DNA of 64,000 nucleotides from Paenibacillus_E sp964253085 (GCF_964253085.1 NZ_CAXUQH020000001.1:5580001-5644000), one strand, 5' to 3'. Shown: positions 34,427 to 43,727, counted from the first letter of the stretch. The notes: generated by a model from the letters alone, not told the origin. Program-made: numbers and translations.

Positions 34427-35431
34427 TCATTTTTCATTGTTCTCGAATATAGAAATAGCGTATCGAATGATGTCTTCACGGACAGTTTTTGGCATGCTGT
34501 AATTTTCATGCATATAGGCATAGGGGCTGACTTTTACTTCTTTACCATCTTTCTGTAATCTTGTAACTAACGTAGAAAGAGATTCCAACGGATTTGTAGG
34601 TGACCGTAGAAGCGATGCTTTAATTTCCGACAATATTTTACTACTCTCTTCAGTTTGAAACTGCAGTCTACCTCTTAAAATTTCAATTTGTGCTTCATAT
34701 CGATCAAAGTTGTCGATTACCTTCCAATCCTGCCATTTCTCTTGAAGTCGTTGAACGATATTTGAAAAAACATCTGCATACCATATTTCGATCTGCTTAT
34801 TTTTTATGTCTATATGAAATCCGGAAGAAGGAAAGTCTGATGCCCATTCTTCCATATGAAATTGTTTATAACCGAAAGATTTATTACAGTTTTGCAAGAG
34901 CTCCGGTCCATGAAGCAAATATCCTTCGATACCCCCGTCTAGAGGGAAAATTAGTGTTTCTTCATCTTCAAATTTTATGCTACCAATAGTATCAATCCAA
35001 TCCATTGCACCTGGAGGTCTTAAGTTTACATTAGCTAAATCATCATCTTTACCAGAAAGAACTTTATCTCTCGAGACGCCAACGAATTCTGCAAGATCAA
35101 CAATACCTTCATGTGCCCAGTGGATTTCCCAATCTCCCCAAACCCTCTGCATTAACTCTAAGAATAGCCTTCTATATGGGATATTAGATTGCATATCTTC
35201 GCCGCCGTAAAATAACAGTAATTTTTTAGCTTCATCAATGACAGCTCCACCTTCGGCCCATATATCATCTAACCAATCTGTCTGATCAACTTTCTTTTGA
35301 GCCTGGATAAATGAAATTGCATGTTCTGGACCCCAAAATAGATCACTAGGTAGCGTATTTGCACACCAATGATTGTAATAAAGATCGTAACCATCTTGCT
35401 GTACAATAACTAAGTTAGCTCGTTGCCCCAT
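34427..35431 (-). CDS. Unrecognised 334-residue protein (MGQRANLVIV family)
   Basis: Cytoplasmic, acidic protein with no membrane segment or signal peptide. The N-terminal stretch GQRANLVIVQQDGYDLYYNH, then WCANTLPSDLFWGPEHAISF, looks strongly conserved in character (dense Trp, Tyr and His), and related unannotated proteins of Gram-positive bacteria begin the same way, as far as I recall. The C-terminal third is helical (YEAQIEILRGRLQFQTEESS). It is a lone gene on the minus strand, bracketed by direct repeat copies II and III in an accessory region with transposase debris. This fits acquisition as a cassette; function is unknown. An AAAGGT site precedes the ATG. Confidence 0.75.
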   Translation of the reverse strand: MGQRANLVIVQQDGYDLYYNHWCANTLPSDLFWGPEHAISFIQAQKKVDQTDWLDDIWAEGGAVIDEAKKLLLFYGGEDMQSNIPYRRLFLELMQRVWGDWEIHWAHEGIVDLAEFVGVSRDKVLSGKDDDLANVNLRPPGAMDWIDTIGSIKFEDEETLIFPLDGGIEGYLLHGPELLQNCNKSFGYKQFHMEEWASDFPSSGFHIDIKNKQIEIWYADVFSNIVQRLQEKWQDWKVIDNFDRYEAQIEILRGRLQFQTEESSKILSEIKASLLRSPTNPLESLSTLVTRLQKDGKEVKVSPYAYMHENYSMPKTVREDIIRYAISIFENNEK

Positions 35432-35528
35432 AGGAAATCACTACCTTTCTATAATAATTCAGGGAAACTCATAGTAAAAATACATAAAAAATAAGAGAAA
35501 ATATAAATGAATAATATTAAATATAAAA

Positions 35529-35665
35529 TGTGAAATTCCAGAATTAATTAGTAAACGGAGCCCGCAAACCCGCGGCGCTCCGTTATAGTTGTTTCAGAAA
35601 TGTTTAAAATTAGAAGCGGACCGCGGCAAAATTAGCGGTTTGTAGCAGTATTCATTAGGAAAAAT
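35529..35665 (+). repeat. Extragenic repeat, direct copy III
   Basis: Motif units start at 35538, 35594 and 35645, spaced 56 and 51 as in copy II. The same hairpin occurs at about 35555-35583. The stretch from TGTGAAATTCCAG through GTTGTTTCAGAA is about 90 percent identical to copy II by eye; beyond that the copies drift apart. Confidence 0.8.
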
Positions 35666-35740
35666 TATTTAGAAATAATTCTACATAGGCATATCATTAG
35701 AAACAATCATTGATCCTAAACATTTCCTTTATTATTGTTA

Positions 35741-37639
35741 TTATTTTGTTGATATTATGACTGTCTTGTTCGAGGCATCCCATTTGACCTCAGCGCCTAA
35801 TGCTTCACTGACGAGCCTAATTGGGACAAATGTGCTTCCGTTGATTATTTGAACTTCTGTATCTAGCTCTTTTACTGCTCCATTAATTTCCACCTTTTTA
35901 GAACCAACCTGAAGTTTTAAAGACAAATCTGATTTAGTCGCAACAATAGTACGAGTATCATTTTCCCATGTTACTTTTGCATGTAGCGCCTCGAATATTT
36001 TCCTCATTGGAACATATATGGACCCCTTAATATTTTGAGGATCTTCTTCAGTTGAATAATCTTGAAGTAACCCATCTATCGAAACAAATATGTGATCACC
36101 ATACGAAGTAACCACACCGCCAGCTTGTCTTGCTATTAACCAATTCAAAGAATCTTCTCTGACAGGATTATTAGCTAAATATATTTCCCAAAGATTGCTT
36201 TGATTATCTAAAACTGAAATATCCGATAAATTATTATTAATAAGAGATACCCTTCTCAGGTCCGTTTGTGAGGACAACACTGACAGATTAGAAATACCAT
36301 TTCCATCCAAATATAGTGATTGTAATTTATTAACTTTTTCTAACGGCAACAAATCAGTTATCCGATTATTTCGTAGTTCCAACGATGATAGTTTAGTTTG
36401 ACCTTCAATTCCTTTGAGACTGGTGATCCTATTATCATTTAAGGAGAGTGAAGATAGTTGTGGAAGACTCCCTAAAAACTCAATTGAGTTTATTCCATTA
36501 TTATTTAAATAAAGCGAATACAATTTAGGCATTTTAGTTAATGGATCTAAATTAATAATTGGGTTATGACTTAGATTTAGAAACCATATTTTTTTCAAAT
36601 CACTGAGTGGTGTAATATCTGAAATTTTGTTGTTTTCTAGATAAAGTGTATCTAGTACATCTGAACCATATAATGGTGAAAGGTCTGAGATTTCATTTGA
36701 TGATAAAATCAGAGTTCGGAGTTTCTTAAGCTTTTGTAGAACATGTATATCAGAAATTTGGTTATTAGTTAGATCGAGCCTATAAAGATTAGTCAGATTC
36801 TCAAGAAAACTAATATCTTTTAAATGTTGTGATCCTAAATTTAGATTCGCAAGATTTGTGAGTTGTTTTATTGCAGCCAAATCTTTAATCGGATTGTTCG
36901 ACAGTTCTAAGCCACCTAAATGAGTAAGCCCATTTAACGAGTTAATATCTTTTATCATATTATCTTGAATACCCAAGTAGCTCAAATTTAGTAGATTTCT
37001 TAAAGGAGTTATATCCTCAATCTGATTATCCTTAAGGACAACATATTTTAAAGAATGAAGTTCCGACAATGGGGAAATATCGCTAATTTGATTATCATAG
37101 GCAGTAAAGCGTTCTAATTGTTTGAAATCTTTTAGAGGTGAAAGATCAGAAATTAGATTATCACTTAAATTTAATTCTTTTAGTTGTGAAGCTCCTTTAA
37201 GGAAACTAATATCTGTAATATTGCTCGCAGCTAAATCCAAAACTTCTAGTTGCTTCATTCTCCCTAATAATTCCATATTACTCAATTGGTTGTATCTTAG
37301 CGTTAATACTCTAAGATTTTTCAAGTCCAATAATGGACTAATATCTTTGATTTCATTTACTGCCAAGAATAAATTCCTTAAATTTGTTGCGTGCTCCAAT
37401 CCACTTAAATTAGTAATTCCTTGCCAAGTTGTAGGCCCTAATGTAATCAACTGATCCATGTCATCTTGGGTTAATGGAGAATCGTCTTTTTTAAGTTGTT
37501 TACGAATAACCTTTTCAAGAGCTTGATCTTCAATAGTTACAACATTACTCACTTTTGCAACCGCACTAAAAGGAACAATAAGAACAGAAGTACAAATAAG
37601 ACTTAGGATTACAACACTCAACAAGTATAACTTTCTCAC
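35741..37639 (-). CDS. Secreted leucine-rich-repeat protein with copper-amine-oxidase-like C-terminal domain
   Basis: Protein of 632 residues. Signal peptide (1-28), then about 20 internalin-type leucine-rich repeats of 21-22 residues (about 75-480; pattern L-NL-L-L--N-I-DI-PL), then a C-terminal stalk domain of the copper amine oxidase N-terminal type (about 520-632; YVPMRKIFEALHAKVTWEND and FVPIRLVSEALGAEVKWDAS). Stalk domains of this kind are common on exported Paenibacillus proteins and are non-enzymatic. The repeats should bind a protein or glycan partner outside the cell. It starts with GTG after AGGAGG. A shorter paralogue lies immediately upstream (37689-38768). Confidence 0.88.
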   Translation of the reverse strand: MRKLYLLSVVILSLICTSVLIVPFSAVAKVSNVVTIEDQALEKVIRKQLKKDDSPLTQDDMDQLITLGPTTWQGITNLSGLEHATNLRNLFLAVNEIKDISPLLDLKNLRVLTLRYNQLSNMELLGRMKQLEVLDLAASNITDISFLKGASQLKELNLSDNLISDLSPLKDFKQLERFTAYDNQISDISPLSELHSLKYVVLKDNQIEDITPLRNLLNLSYLGIQDNMIKDINSLNGLTHLGGLELSNNPIKDLAAIKQLTNLANLNLGSQHLKDISFLENLTNLYRLDLTNNQISDIHVLQKLKKLRTLILSSNEISDLSPLYGSDVLDTLYLENNKISDITPLSDLKKIWFLNLSHNPIINLDPLTKMPKLYSLYLNNNGINSIEFLGSLPQLSSLSLNDNRITSLKGIEGQTKLSSLELRNNRITDLLPLEKVNKLQSLYLDGNGISNLSVLSSQTDLRRVSLINNNLSDISVLDNQSNLWEIYLANNPVREDSLNWLIARQAGGVVTSYGDHIFVSIDGLLQDYSTEEDPQNIKGSIYVPMRKIFEALHAKVTWENDTRTIVATKSDLSLKLQVGSKKVEINGAVKELDTEVQIINGSTFVPIRLVSEALGAEVKWDASNKTVIISTK

Positions 37640-37688
37640 TTAGTAAACCTCCTATTTAATTAGAAAAGTCATCTTCTAGGTCCATACC

Positions 37689-38768
37689 TTAATTGGTTTT
37701 AATATTAATTGTAGAAGTTGCATCGTCCCAATCCAAGGTAGCTCCTAAAGTTTCTGTTATGAATCGAAGCGGCACCATCGTTGTGTTTTGATACAATTGT
37801 GGTTTAACTTCAAAAAACATGTCTTCCTTATTAACAGTAACTTTTCTTGATCCAATAGAAAATTCAATCAAGTTTTTACCAATATTCGCAGTTACTTTAT
37901 GGCTTGAGTCGTCCCAGACTACTGTTGCACCTAATAATTCAAAAATACTTCGCATAGGTACCATAGTTCGATCGTAAGACAGCGTTGGCTCAACTTCAAA
38001 GGTTTGAATTTTACCATTTACTTCAATATTACTTTTTGACATCAAATCTTCTGGAACAACAATTTCTACACCTCTTGCTTTTAAGTGGTTTATTACTTCA
38101 TCTGCTCGATTATTTAAAGGTAAATTCTTAATGTATAAAGTTTTTAAACTCAGTATCTTTTCTAATGGGGTTAAATCAGTTATTTCTGTATCACAAATAT
38201 TTAATGAATTGATAGGCTGATTTACTAATGGTGTAAGATCAGTAATAGAAGTGTTAGCCAAATCAAGTTTGTGGATATTTTGGACCTGAGTTAATGGGGA
38301 AATATCTTTTAAATAAGGATTACTTTCTAGTGACAAGCTTCCGAGCCTTAATCCCTTTAAAGCGCTAATGTCTACAATGTTGTTAAAATCCAAGCCTAAA
38401 CTGCTGAGCCTCTTAAGATTGGAAATTGGTGATATATCACTAATTTCATTATGATTCAAACTTAAAAACCAAACATTTTTTAAATTTGCCAAAGGCTTAA
38501 GATCAGAGATTTGATTGTACTGTACTAAGAATTGACCTAGACTGGTGGCATTCTCCAGTCCCTTTAAGGATTTTATGTTATTATTCCTATAGATTAATAG
38601 ATATTCCAAATCACGTATATTCTCTTTAGATAGTTCAGTGACCATTAGCTTATTTTTAATAGCAACTTCAAGATTTGAGTCCTCAATTAATTTTCCCTCA
38701 GCCTTTGATAAGGTGGGAATCATTAAACATGTCGATACGATTAGCGATGTAATTATCTTATTTTTCAT
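37689..38768 (-). CDS. Shorter secreted LRR protein with copper-amine-oxidase-like domain
   Basis: Paralogue of the downstream gene, 359 residues. Signal peptide, six to eight leucine-rich repeats (about 50-220; ISDLKPLANLKNVWFLSLNH, ISDISPISNLKRL), and a C-terminal stalk domain (about 240-359; TMVPMRSIFELLGATVVWDD and TMVPLRFITETLGATLDWDD). The gap to the next gene is 49 nt, so the two are probably one operon. Start: GGAGGT lies 10 nt before the ATG at 38768; an upstream in-frame ATG (38786) overlaps the ribosome site. A tandem duplication with loss or gain of repeats explains the pair. Confidence 0.87.
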   Translation of the reverse strand: MKNKIITSLIVSTCLMIPTLSKAEGKLIEDSNLEVAIKNKLMVTELSKENIRDLEYLLIYRNNNIKSLKGLENATSLGQFLVQYNQISDLKPLANLKNVWFLSLNHNEISDISPISNLKRLSSLGLDFNNIVDISALKGLRLGSLSLESNPYLKDISPLTQVQNIHKLDLANTSITDLTPLVNQPINSLNICDTEITDLTPLEKILSLKTLYIKNLPLNNRADEVINHLKARGVEIVVPEDLMSKSNIEVNGKIQTFEVEPTLSYDRTMVPMRSIFELLGATVVWDDSSHKVTANIGKNLIEFSIGSRKVTVNKEDMFFEVKPQLYQNTTMVPLRFITETLGATLDWDDATSTINIKTN

Positions 38769-38904
38769 CGTTGTACTGACCTCCATATTATCTACTAATC
38801 AATGCCTTTGAGAAATAAACTGATTCTCCATTTCTAATTACATTGTCTAATTTGATTTTAATGTGGAAATAACTAGATAGAAAACAATCCAAGGAGTTGG
38901 ACTA

Positions 38905-39538
38905 ATGGAAATTTTTCTATCTATTGTAACTATTATCTTCTTAGGGTTAGGATTGTACAAGTACTATCTAAAAGAGAAGGAACTCTCAACAATTCGTTCA
39001 CTTTCTACCGCGTATTTAAAAACCAATCAGCAGATGTACAAAACTTTAGCCATGGGATTGTATTTCCGTTTTAAAAAAGAAGAAGAAGACGCTTAGTAAA
39101 CAAAGCTACTCTAGCAATTTTATTAATAATATTCCATACGAATTTGAGTATTTTGTAGCTGAAATACTAGAGGGGGTATACGGAGGGACAACATTTGTTA
39201 CCCGAACTTCTGGTGATTATGGCGTAGATGTCGAGCATCAAAGAGGTGATGGCCTTTTTCTTGTTCAAACGAAATGCAAAAAGGACGATGTTGCGTTTGA
39301 TCCCATTGCAATTATCCATTCTCAAGTGGTAAAACAGAATGCAAATGGAGGCCTAGTTATCACAACAAGCGGATTCACTTCCAACGCACAGAAGTATGCG
39401 CAAGAAGTCGGCGTGGAACTAATAGACGGAGTCCAGCTTGTACATTACTGGTCGATTTATTTGCAAAAGCAAGCCCATGGACTAGAACATTCTACTCTCA
39501 GCAATAATAACAAGGATAGCGATTTGAAACCAGCGTGA
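38905..39538 (+). pseudogene. Mrr-like restriction endonuclease with N-terminal membrane anchor, frame disrupted
   Basis: The first frame (38905-39096, with AAGGAG before ATG) gives one membrane helix and a linker: MEIFLSIVTIIFLGLGLYKY to YFRFKKEEEDA. After its stop, another frame reads NIPYEFEYFVAEILEGVYGG, then TSGDYGVDVE, LFLVQTKCKK and GLVITTSGFTSNA. That is an Mrr-type PD-(D/E)xK nuclease core with D, QxK and the ITTSGFT strand. The two frames differ by +1, and the switch probably lies at the A6 and GAA-rich run near 39073-39090. One indel would restore a single protein of about 210 residues. Either it is a recent pseudogene, a sequencing error, or a frameshift used in translation. Confidence 0.75.
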
Positions 39539-39620
39539 AACAAATAATATCATGCCTGTTTTATTTTATAAAAAAAATTAATTAAATAAATAAATATATA
39601 AATAAATAAAAGAAAATTAT

Positions 39621-39662
39621 AAAAAAAAAAAAAAACAACTCCAGGGCCCCCGCCCTGGAGTT
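39621..39662 (-). terminator. Strong terminator of the ribonucleotide reductase gene
   Basis: AACTCCAGGGC / GCCCTGGAGTT perfect 11-bp stem with a 4-nt loop, 4 nt from the stop codon. On the minus strand it is followed, after one G, by 15 T residues. Confidence 0.95.
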
Positions 39663-39666
39663 TTCA

Positions 39667-42306
39667 TCAATTACATCTGCTATATCCGCAGTTGACGCAA
39701 TTCTTACACCCTTCGCTGTTCACCAGCGAAGCGGAACCGCACGACGTGCACAGGTCCATCGCCGCGACATTCGTCGCGCTCGGAGCTGCGTGCCCGCCAA
39801 GACCTGCAGCGCCAGCCGCAGGCGCTGCCTCAAGCACCTCGCTGGTCGCGGTCACGTAGTTCCGCGCGTCGTCAGGCTCGCTCATCACTTCGTCGTGCTG
39901 CTCGAGCGCTTTGGCAACCGCGTCTGCGATCGACTCGACGCGATTGTTGCCGAAGCCAATGGCACCGGAGCCGCCAATGCCCTTCAAGTGCTTCACGAGC
40001 AGCTTCACTTTGTCACCGTGATCGCCATAACGCAAGAACAAGGAGCACACACGGCCGAGTGCTTCGGACATTGCGAACACGTCTGATCCCGCTTTACCTA
40101 CGTTAAGGAAAATCTCACTTGGTGTTCCATTCATATCATTGATGGTAATATACGCCATACCGAATGGGGTATTCACTTTATAGGTAGCGCCACGCAAGAT
40201 TTGCGGACGGCGTTTGTATTGCTTATCGAAGACTTGTTCCGTCTTGGCATCCACGTTCACTGCAAGTTTTCCAGAAATGGCAGCAAAACTTTCCTTCTCC
40301 ACAACAGCCTCTGCTGCGACAGCCACTGGAGCTACATCCGGCTGAGCCTCAACTTTCACTTCTTCCTTCTTATCCGAGCTCGTACTCAGTACCTGTACAT
40401 CACGGCTGCCATCACGGTAGATCGTCACGCCTTTACAACCCAGATCATAGGCCAATTCATAGAGTCGTTTCGTTTCTTCAACCGTGAAATCAGCTGGACA
40501 GTTAGCTGTCTTCGAAATCGAGCTATCCACCCACGTCTGAATGGCTGCTTGTGCGCGAATATGGTCCTCAGCGGACAAGCTCATTGAGGTAACGAAATAA
40601 TCCGGCAGATCTTGATCTGGATTCGCGTCTTTCCAATTCTGCGCAATCGGCACATACTGTTTATCGAAGCCTAGGCGACTTTGACGATAGTACTCGAATG
40701 CGAAGTAGGGTTCGATCCCTGTCGATGTGCCAACCATCGTCCCGGTACTTCCCGTAGGTGCTTGGGTAATTACTGTCACGTTACGCATACCATTCTGATG
40801 AATGGCCGCTCCAACCTCAGGATATACCTCTGTCATTTTGCGCATAAAGCCGCTTTCCATAAATTTATCCTCGATAAAGGCTTGGAAGGATCCCTTCTCG
40901 CCTGCAATCTCAGATGAAGCTAGATACGCTTCCCTCGCCATGAACCCATAAATCTTGTCCAAGAACTCGAGTGATTCAGGGCTGCCGTACCGTATTTTCA
41001 AAAGAATCATAAGCTCCGCCAGACCCATCGTACCTAGTCCTACCCGGCGCTCATTTTGCTGATTCACCCGATTTTCTTCAAAATGATACGGTGTTTTGTC
41101 AATGACATTATCCAGAAAACGCGTTGAATAGCGCACGACGGTAGCAAGCTCTTTCCAATCGACGTCGTGCTTCTCTGCATCATAGAACTTCGATAGATTG
41201 ATCGCTGATAAATTACAAACACCCCAAGCCGGAAGCCCCTGTTCCCCACATGGATTCGTACAAATGATTGGATTAAAGTACCAGCTATTGGACATCTGAT
41301 TGTAATATTCCAAGAAAACTACGCCAGGCTCAGCGGATTTCCATGCCGACTCAATAATCGAATGCCAAACATCACGCGCGCGAACCGTGCGATAAGGCTT
41401 AACCGCCTTGCCTAATTTCTTCCACGCATCTAAGTTACCATCCCATAGCTCATTGTACTCTGGATCTGTCGTATCCGGGAACACCAGTTCCCACTCCAAA
41501 TCTTCCTTCACTGCTTTCATGAAGCCATTGCTGACACACACGGATAAGTTAGCGTTCGTAATCTGCCCCATGGTGGACTTTACTGTAATGAAATCCTCCA
41601 AATCCGGATGCCAATCATTAATCATCAGCATTAACGCCCCACGACGGCTGCCACCTTGCTCGATCAATCCTGTCGTATAACTAAATAATCCGCCCCAAGA
41701 GACAGCACCGCTGGACGATCCATTTACACCTTTCACCACAGAACGTCTTGGACGAAGCGAAGACAGATTGATCCCAACGCCACCACCGCGTGACATAATT
41801 TCCGTCATTTCGGTCAACGTGTTCATAATCCCACCGCGACTATCCTTCGGTGAAGGAATAACGTAGCAATTGAACAAAGTCAATTCATCACTCGCATCCG
41901 CGCCTGCTGCAATACGGCCCCCAGGTACAAGCTTCCAATCGTTCAGAATATATCTGAACTTCTCCGTCCATTCCTGACGCTTCTCCGCTGTCTTCTCAAC
42001 CGAAGCCATCGCGCCTGCCAAGCGATCCCACATTTCTTCCGGTGTTTTCTCCATATTTAACGTTAGCTTCTCAACTGCAGATTCCACGGTTTCCCCACTG
42101 CGCGTTCGAACTTTCACGGTATTTCCTTCACGACTAATAATTTCGCCAACCTCTTTAGCTGGGAATTTAGGATCATCCTTGGTCAAAACGAGGACAGTAT
42201 CCCCCACCTTAGCATGACTCGTATCTGCGTTCTTAAGTGCGTAGCGATCCAAAAAGATTTTCTCACTTAATCCCGTTAACTTCTTGCTCTCATAAACATT
42301 CCCCAT
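39667..42306 (-). CDS. nrdJ: Adenosylcobalamin-dependent (class II) ribonucleotide reductase
   Basis: Reduces ribonucleotides to deoxyribonucleotides using vitamin B12, without need for oxygen. Of 879 residues, the core holds NCYVIPSPKDSRGGIMNTL, the active-site region NPCGEQGLPAWGVCNLSAIN, VGLGTMGLAELM and TQAPTGSTGTMVGTSTGIEP. The C-terminus carries a cysteine-rich tail (CTSCGSASLVNSEGCKNC ending CGYSRCN) that acts as a redox shuttle or zinc ribbon in this family. An N-terminal extension (about 1-70, VGDTVLVLTKDDP) looks like a small beta-barrel. GGAGGC lies before the ATG. Divergent from the aminotransferase gene. I saw no cobalamin riboswitch upstream. Confidence 0.96.
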   Translation of the reverse strand: MGNVYESKKLTGLSEKIFLDRYALKNADTSHAKVGDTVLVLTKDDPKFPAKEVGEIISREGNTVKVRTRSGETVESAVEKLTLNMEKTPEEMWDRLAGAMASVEKTAEKRQEWTEKFRYILNDWKLVPGGRIAAGADASDELTLFNCYVIPSPKDSRGGIMNTLTEMTEIMSRGGGVGINLSSLRPRRSVVKGVNGSSSGAVSWGGLFSYTTGLIEQGGSRRGALMLMINDWHPDLEDFITVKSTMGQITNANLSVCVSNGFMKAVKEDLEWELVFPDTTDPEYNELWDGNLDAWKKLGKAVKPYRTVRARDVWHSIIESAWKSAEPGVVFLEYYNQMSNSWYFNPIICTNPCGEQGLPAWGVCNLSAINLSKFYDAEKHDVDWKELATVVRYSTRFLDNVIDKTPYHFEENRVNQQNERRVGLGTMGLAELMILLKIRYGSPESLEFLDKIYGFMAREAYLASSEIAGEKGSFQAFIEDKFMESGFMRKMTEVYPEVGAAIHQNGMRNVTVITQAPTGSTGTMVGTSTGIEPYFAFEYYRQSRLGFDKQYVPIAQNWKDANPDQDLPDYFVTSMSLSAEDHIRAQAAIQTWVDSSISKTANCPADFTVEETKRLYELAYDLGCKGVTIYRDGSRDVQVLSTSSDKKEEVKVEAQPDVAPVAVAAEAVVEKESFAAISGKLAVNVDAKTEQVFDKQYKRRPQILRGATYKVNTPFGMAYITINDMNGTPSEIFLNVGKAGSDVFAMSEALGRVCSLFLRYGDHGDKVKLLVKHLKGIGGSGAIGFGNNRVESIADAVAKALEQHDEVMSEPDDARNYVTATSEVLEAAPAAGAAGLGGHAAPSATNVAAMDLCTSCGSASLVNSEGCKNCVNCGYSRCN

Positions 42307-42585
42307 GCCATAAGCCTCCCAATAGACTACATATTCAGCTGCATTTAAGATAGTCGCTACAAGAGTTAGTAGCCCTTATTTCTCAATATATGGTAGTGCC
42401 AAATTATTATACTACACAACATATGGATGTACCATTGGCAAAAGAACCAAATTCACTCTAGTCACGAATATACTAGCTTTTGACGCGTCTCTCATCCTTT
42501 GTTAACCTATAAGTAGGATACCACATCAGGGCATTATTTAGAACATATGTTCCATAATTATTTTATTCCTAAGGAGTGCACCCAC
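42307..42585. promoter_or_regulatory. Divergent promoter region with LexA-box-like palindrome
   Basis: For the plus strand: TTGACG (42480-42485), 17 bp, TAACCT (42503-42508). GAACATATGTTC (42541-42552) is a perfect GAAC-N4-GTTC palindrome that fits the Gram-positive LexA/DinR core GAACRNRYGTTC, placed 33 bp before the aminotransferase start. For the minus strand, GTATAATAA around 42400-42410 is a candidate -10 for nrdJ. Paired TGCCAA and TTGGCA words flank it. Confidence 0.45.
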
Positions 42586-43416
42586 ATGTATTTTTATAAA
42601 AATGAATTCGTACATAAACAAGACATTCAAATCTCACCTGATGATCGCGGCTATTACTTTGGTGATGGTATTTATGAAGTGTTTCGCGTCTACAATGGAC
42701 AGATTTATGAAGGCCCCGCACATATGCAGCGACTCGAACGAACAGCTAGTGAAGTACGCCTTCCCTTACCGCATACGAGTGAAGAAATCCTATCTATATT
42801 AAACAAGCTCATTCATCATAACAACCTCATCGAAGGCACGGTTTATTTGCAAATCACTCGTGGAGAGGCTCCTCGCGCGCATCCTTTCCCGACGCAGGCT
42901 GAGCCGGTTTTACTAGCCTATTGTACTGAGGTCAAGCGTCCTTTAGCCACCATTCAGAATGGCATCAAAGCCGTTACACAACCTGATATTCGCTGGTTAC
43001 GGTGCGATCTCAAGACTCTAAATTTGCTGCCAAATGTCCTAGCGAAGCAAGCTGCACTTGATCATGGTGTACAAGAAGTCGTGCTTCATCGAGAAGGAAC
43101 GGTCACCGAATGCAGCGCATCGAATCTGATGATAGTGAAAGATCAAGTACTCTACACGCATCCTGCCAATCATTTAATTCTGCATGGTATTACACGTGCT
43201 GTCGTACTCCGAATTGCGCATGCCTTACAACTACCAGTCAAGGAAGAATCTTTCACAACGGAACAACTTCTACAGGCGGATGAAGCTTTCATCACAGGCA
43301 CGACGGTAGAAATTACACCAATCCTTCAAATAGACGGCCAATCGATCGGTTCTGGTTCACCTGGTCCAACAACACAGAAACTTCAAGCTGAATTTGAACG
43401 AACCTTTCTTAACTAA
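42586..43416 (+). CDS. dat: D-amino acid aminotransferase
   Basis: PLP-dependent class IV aminotransferase of 276 residues. It converts D-alanine plus 2-oxoglutarate to pyruvate plus D-glutamate, supplying cell-wall D-amino acids. Motifs: DDRGYYFGDGIYEVFRVYNG near the N-terminus; PLP lysine in RCDLKTLNLLPNVLAKQAA; TVTECSASNLMIVK; HGITRAVVLRIA. The set favours the D-amino acid branch (DLKTLNLL) over branched-chain enzymes. Start: AAGGAG lies about 10 nt before the ATG at 42586 (MYFYKN); the open frame 13 codons longer would consume that site. Confidence 0.92.
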   Translation: MYFYKNEFVHKQDIQISPDDRGYYFGDGIYEVFRVYNGQIYEGPAHMQRLERTASEVRLPLPHTSEEILSILNKLIHHNNLIEGTVYLQITRGEAPRAHPFPTQAEPVLLAYCTEVKRPLATIQNGIKAVTQPDIRWLRCDLKTLNLLPNVLAKQAALDHGVQEVVLHREGTVTECSASNLMIVKDQVLYTHPANHLILHGITRAVVLRIAHALQLPVKEESFTTEQLLQADEAFITGTTVEITPILQIDGQSIGSGSPGPTTQKLQAEFERTFLN

Positions 43417-43441
43417 AAACTTCCACTATCCGCAACATTAC

Positions 43442-43487
43442 AAGGGCAGCCTTAGTCATCTCATTAGGCTTCTAAGGCTGTCCTCCT
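43442..43487 (+). terminator. Terminator of dat
   Basis: AAGGGCAGCCTTAG / CTAAGGCTGTCCT stem with one mismatch and a 17-nt loop, followed by CCTTATT, 26 nt past the stop codon. Confidence 0.75.
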
Positions 43488-43578
43488 TATTGCGTACAAG
43501 CCTCCTCCCTTCATTCGCAACTCGTCATTCCCCTCCCGACAAATCTTTACAAATAAATCACAAATTCGGATAAAACAA

Positions 43579-43608
43579 TTGACGGAAACCCCATGAGCCA
43601 ATTAAACT
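43579..43608 (+). promoter_or_regulatory. SigA-type promoter of the COG2984-type ABC operon
   Basis: TTGACG (43579-43584), 18-bp spacer, TAAACT (43603-43608). Transcription would start near 43615, giving a leader of about 115 nt. Confidence 0.55.
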
Positions 43609-43627
43609 ATGGTTAATTATAAAAGTA

Positions 43628-43697
43628 CTTGGACACCTCGCCTCTCACGCTTTGCTGAACGAAAGCGTTAAAGTGGTGGGAGAGCAATGCGTCCAAG
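43628..43697 (+). ncRNA. Structured 5' leader (candidate cis-regulatory RNA)
   Basis: Three nested stems: CTTGGAC (43628-43634) with GTCCAAG (43691-43697); CTCTC (43642-43646) with GAGAG (43680-43684); ACGCTTT (43647-43653) with AAAGCGT (43662-43668). Unpaired TAAAGTGGTGG lies between the inner stems. It ends about 15 nt before the ribosome site, so folding could gate translation. It does not fit the T-box, purine, SAM, lysine, TPP or guanidine-I patterns that I know. Confidence 0.55.
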
Positions 43698-43727
43698 CAA
43701 CATCTGGGAACTTAGAGAGGGGTAATT

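Noticed and set aside
42307..42585. Cobalamin riboswitch upstream of nrdJ
   Set aside because: The enzyme needs B12, but the gap is AT-rich and lacks the B12-box and the required long fold.
43628..43697. T-box leader for tryptophan
   Set aside because: No T-box core sequence and no terminator/antiterminator pair; only a simple nested stem set is present.
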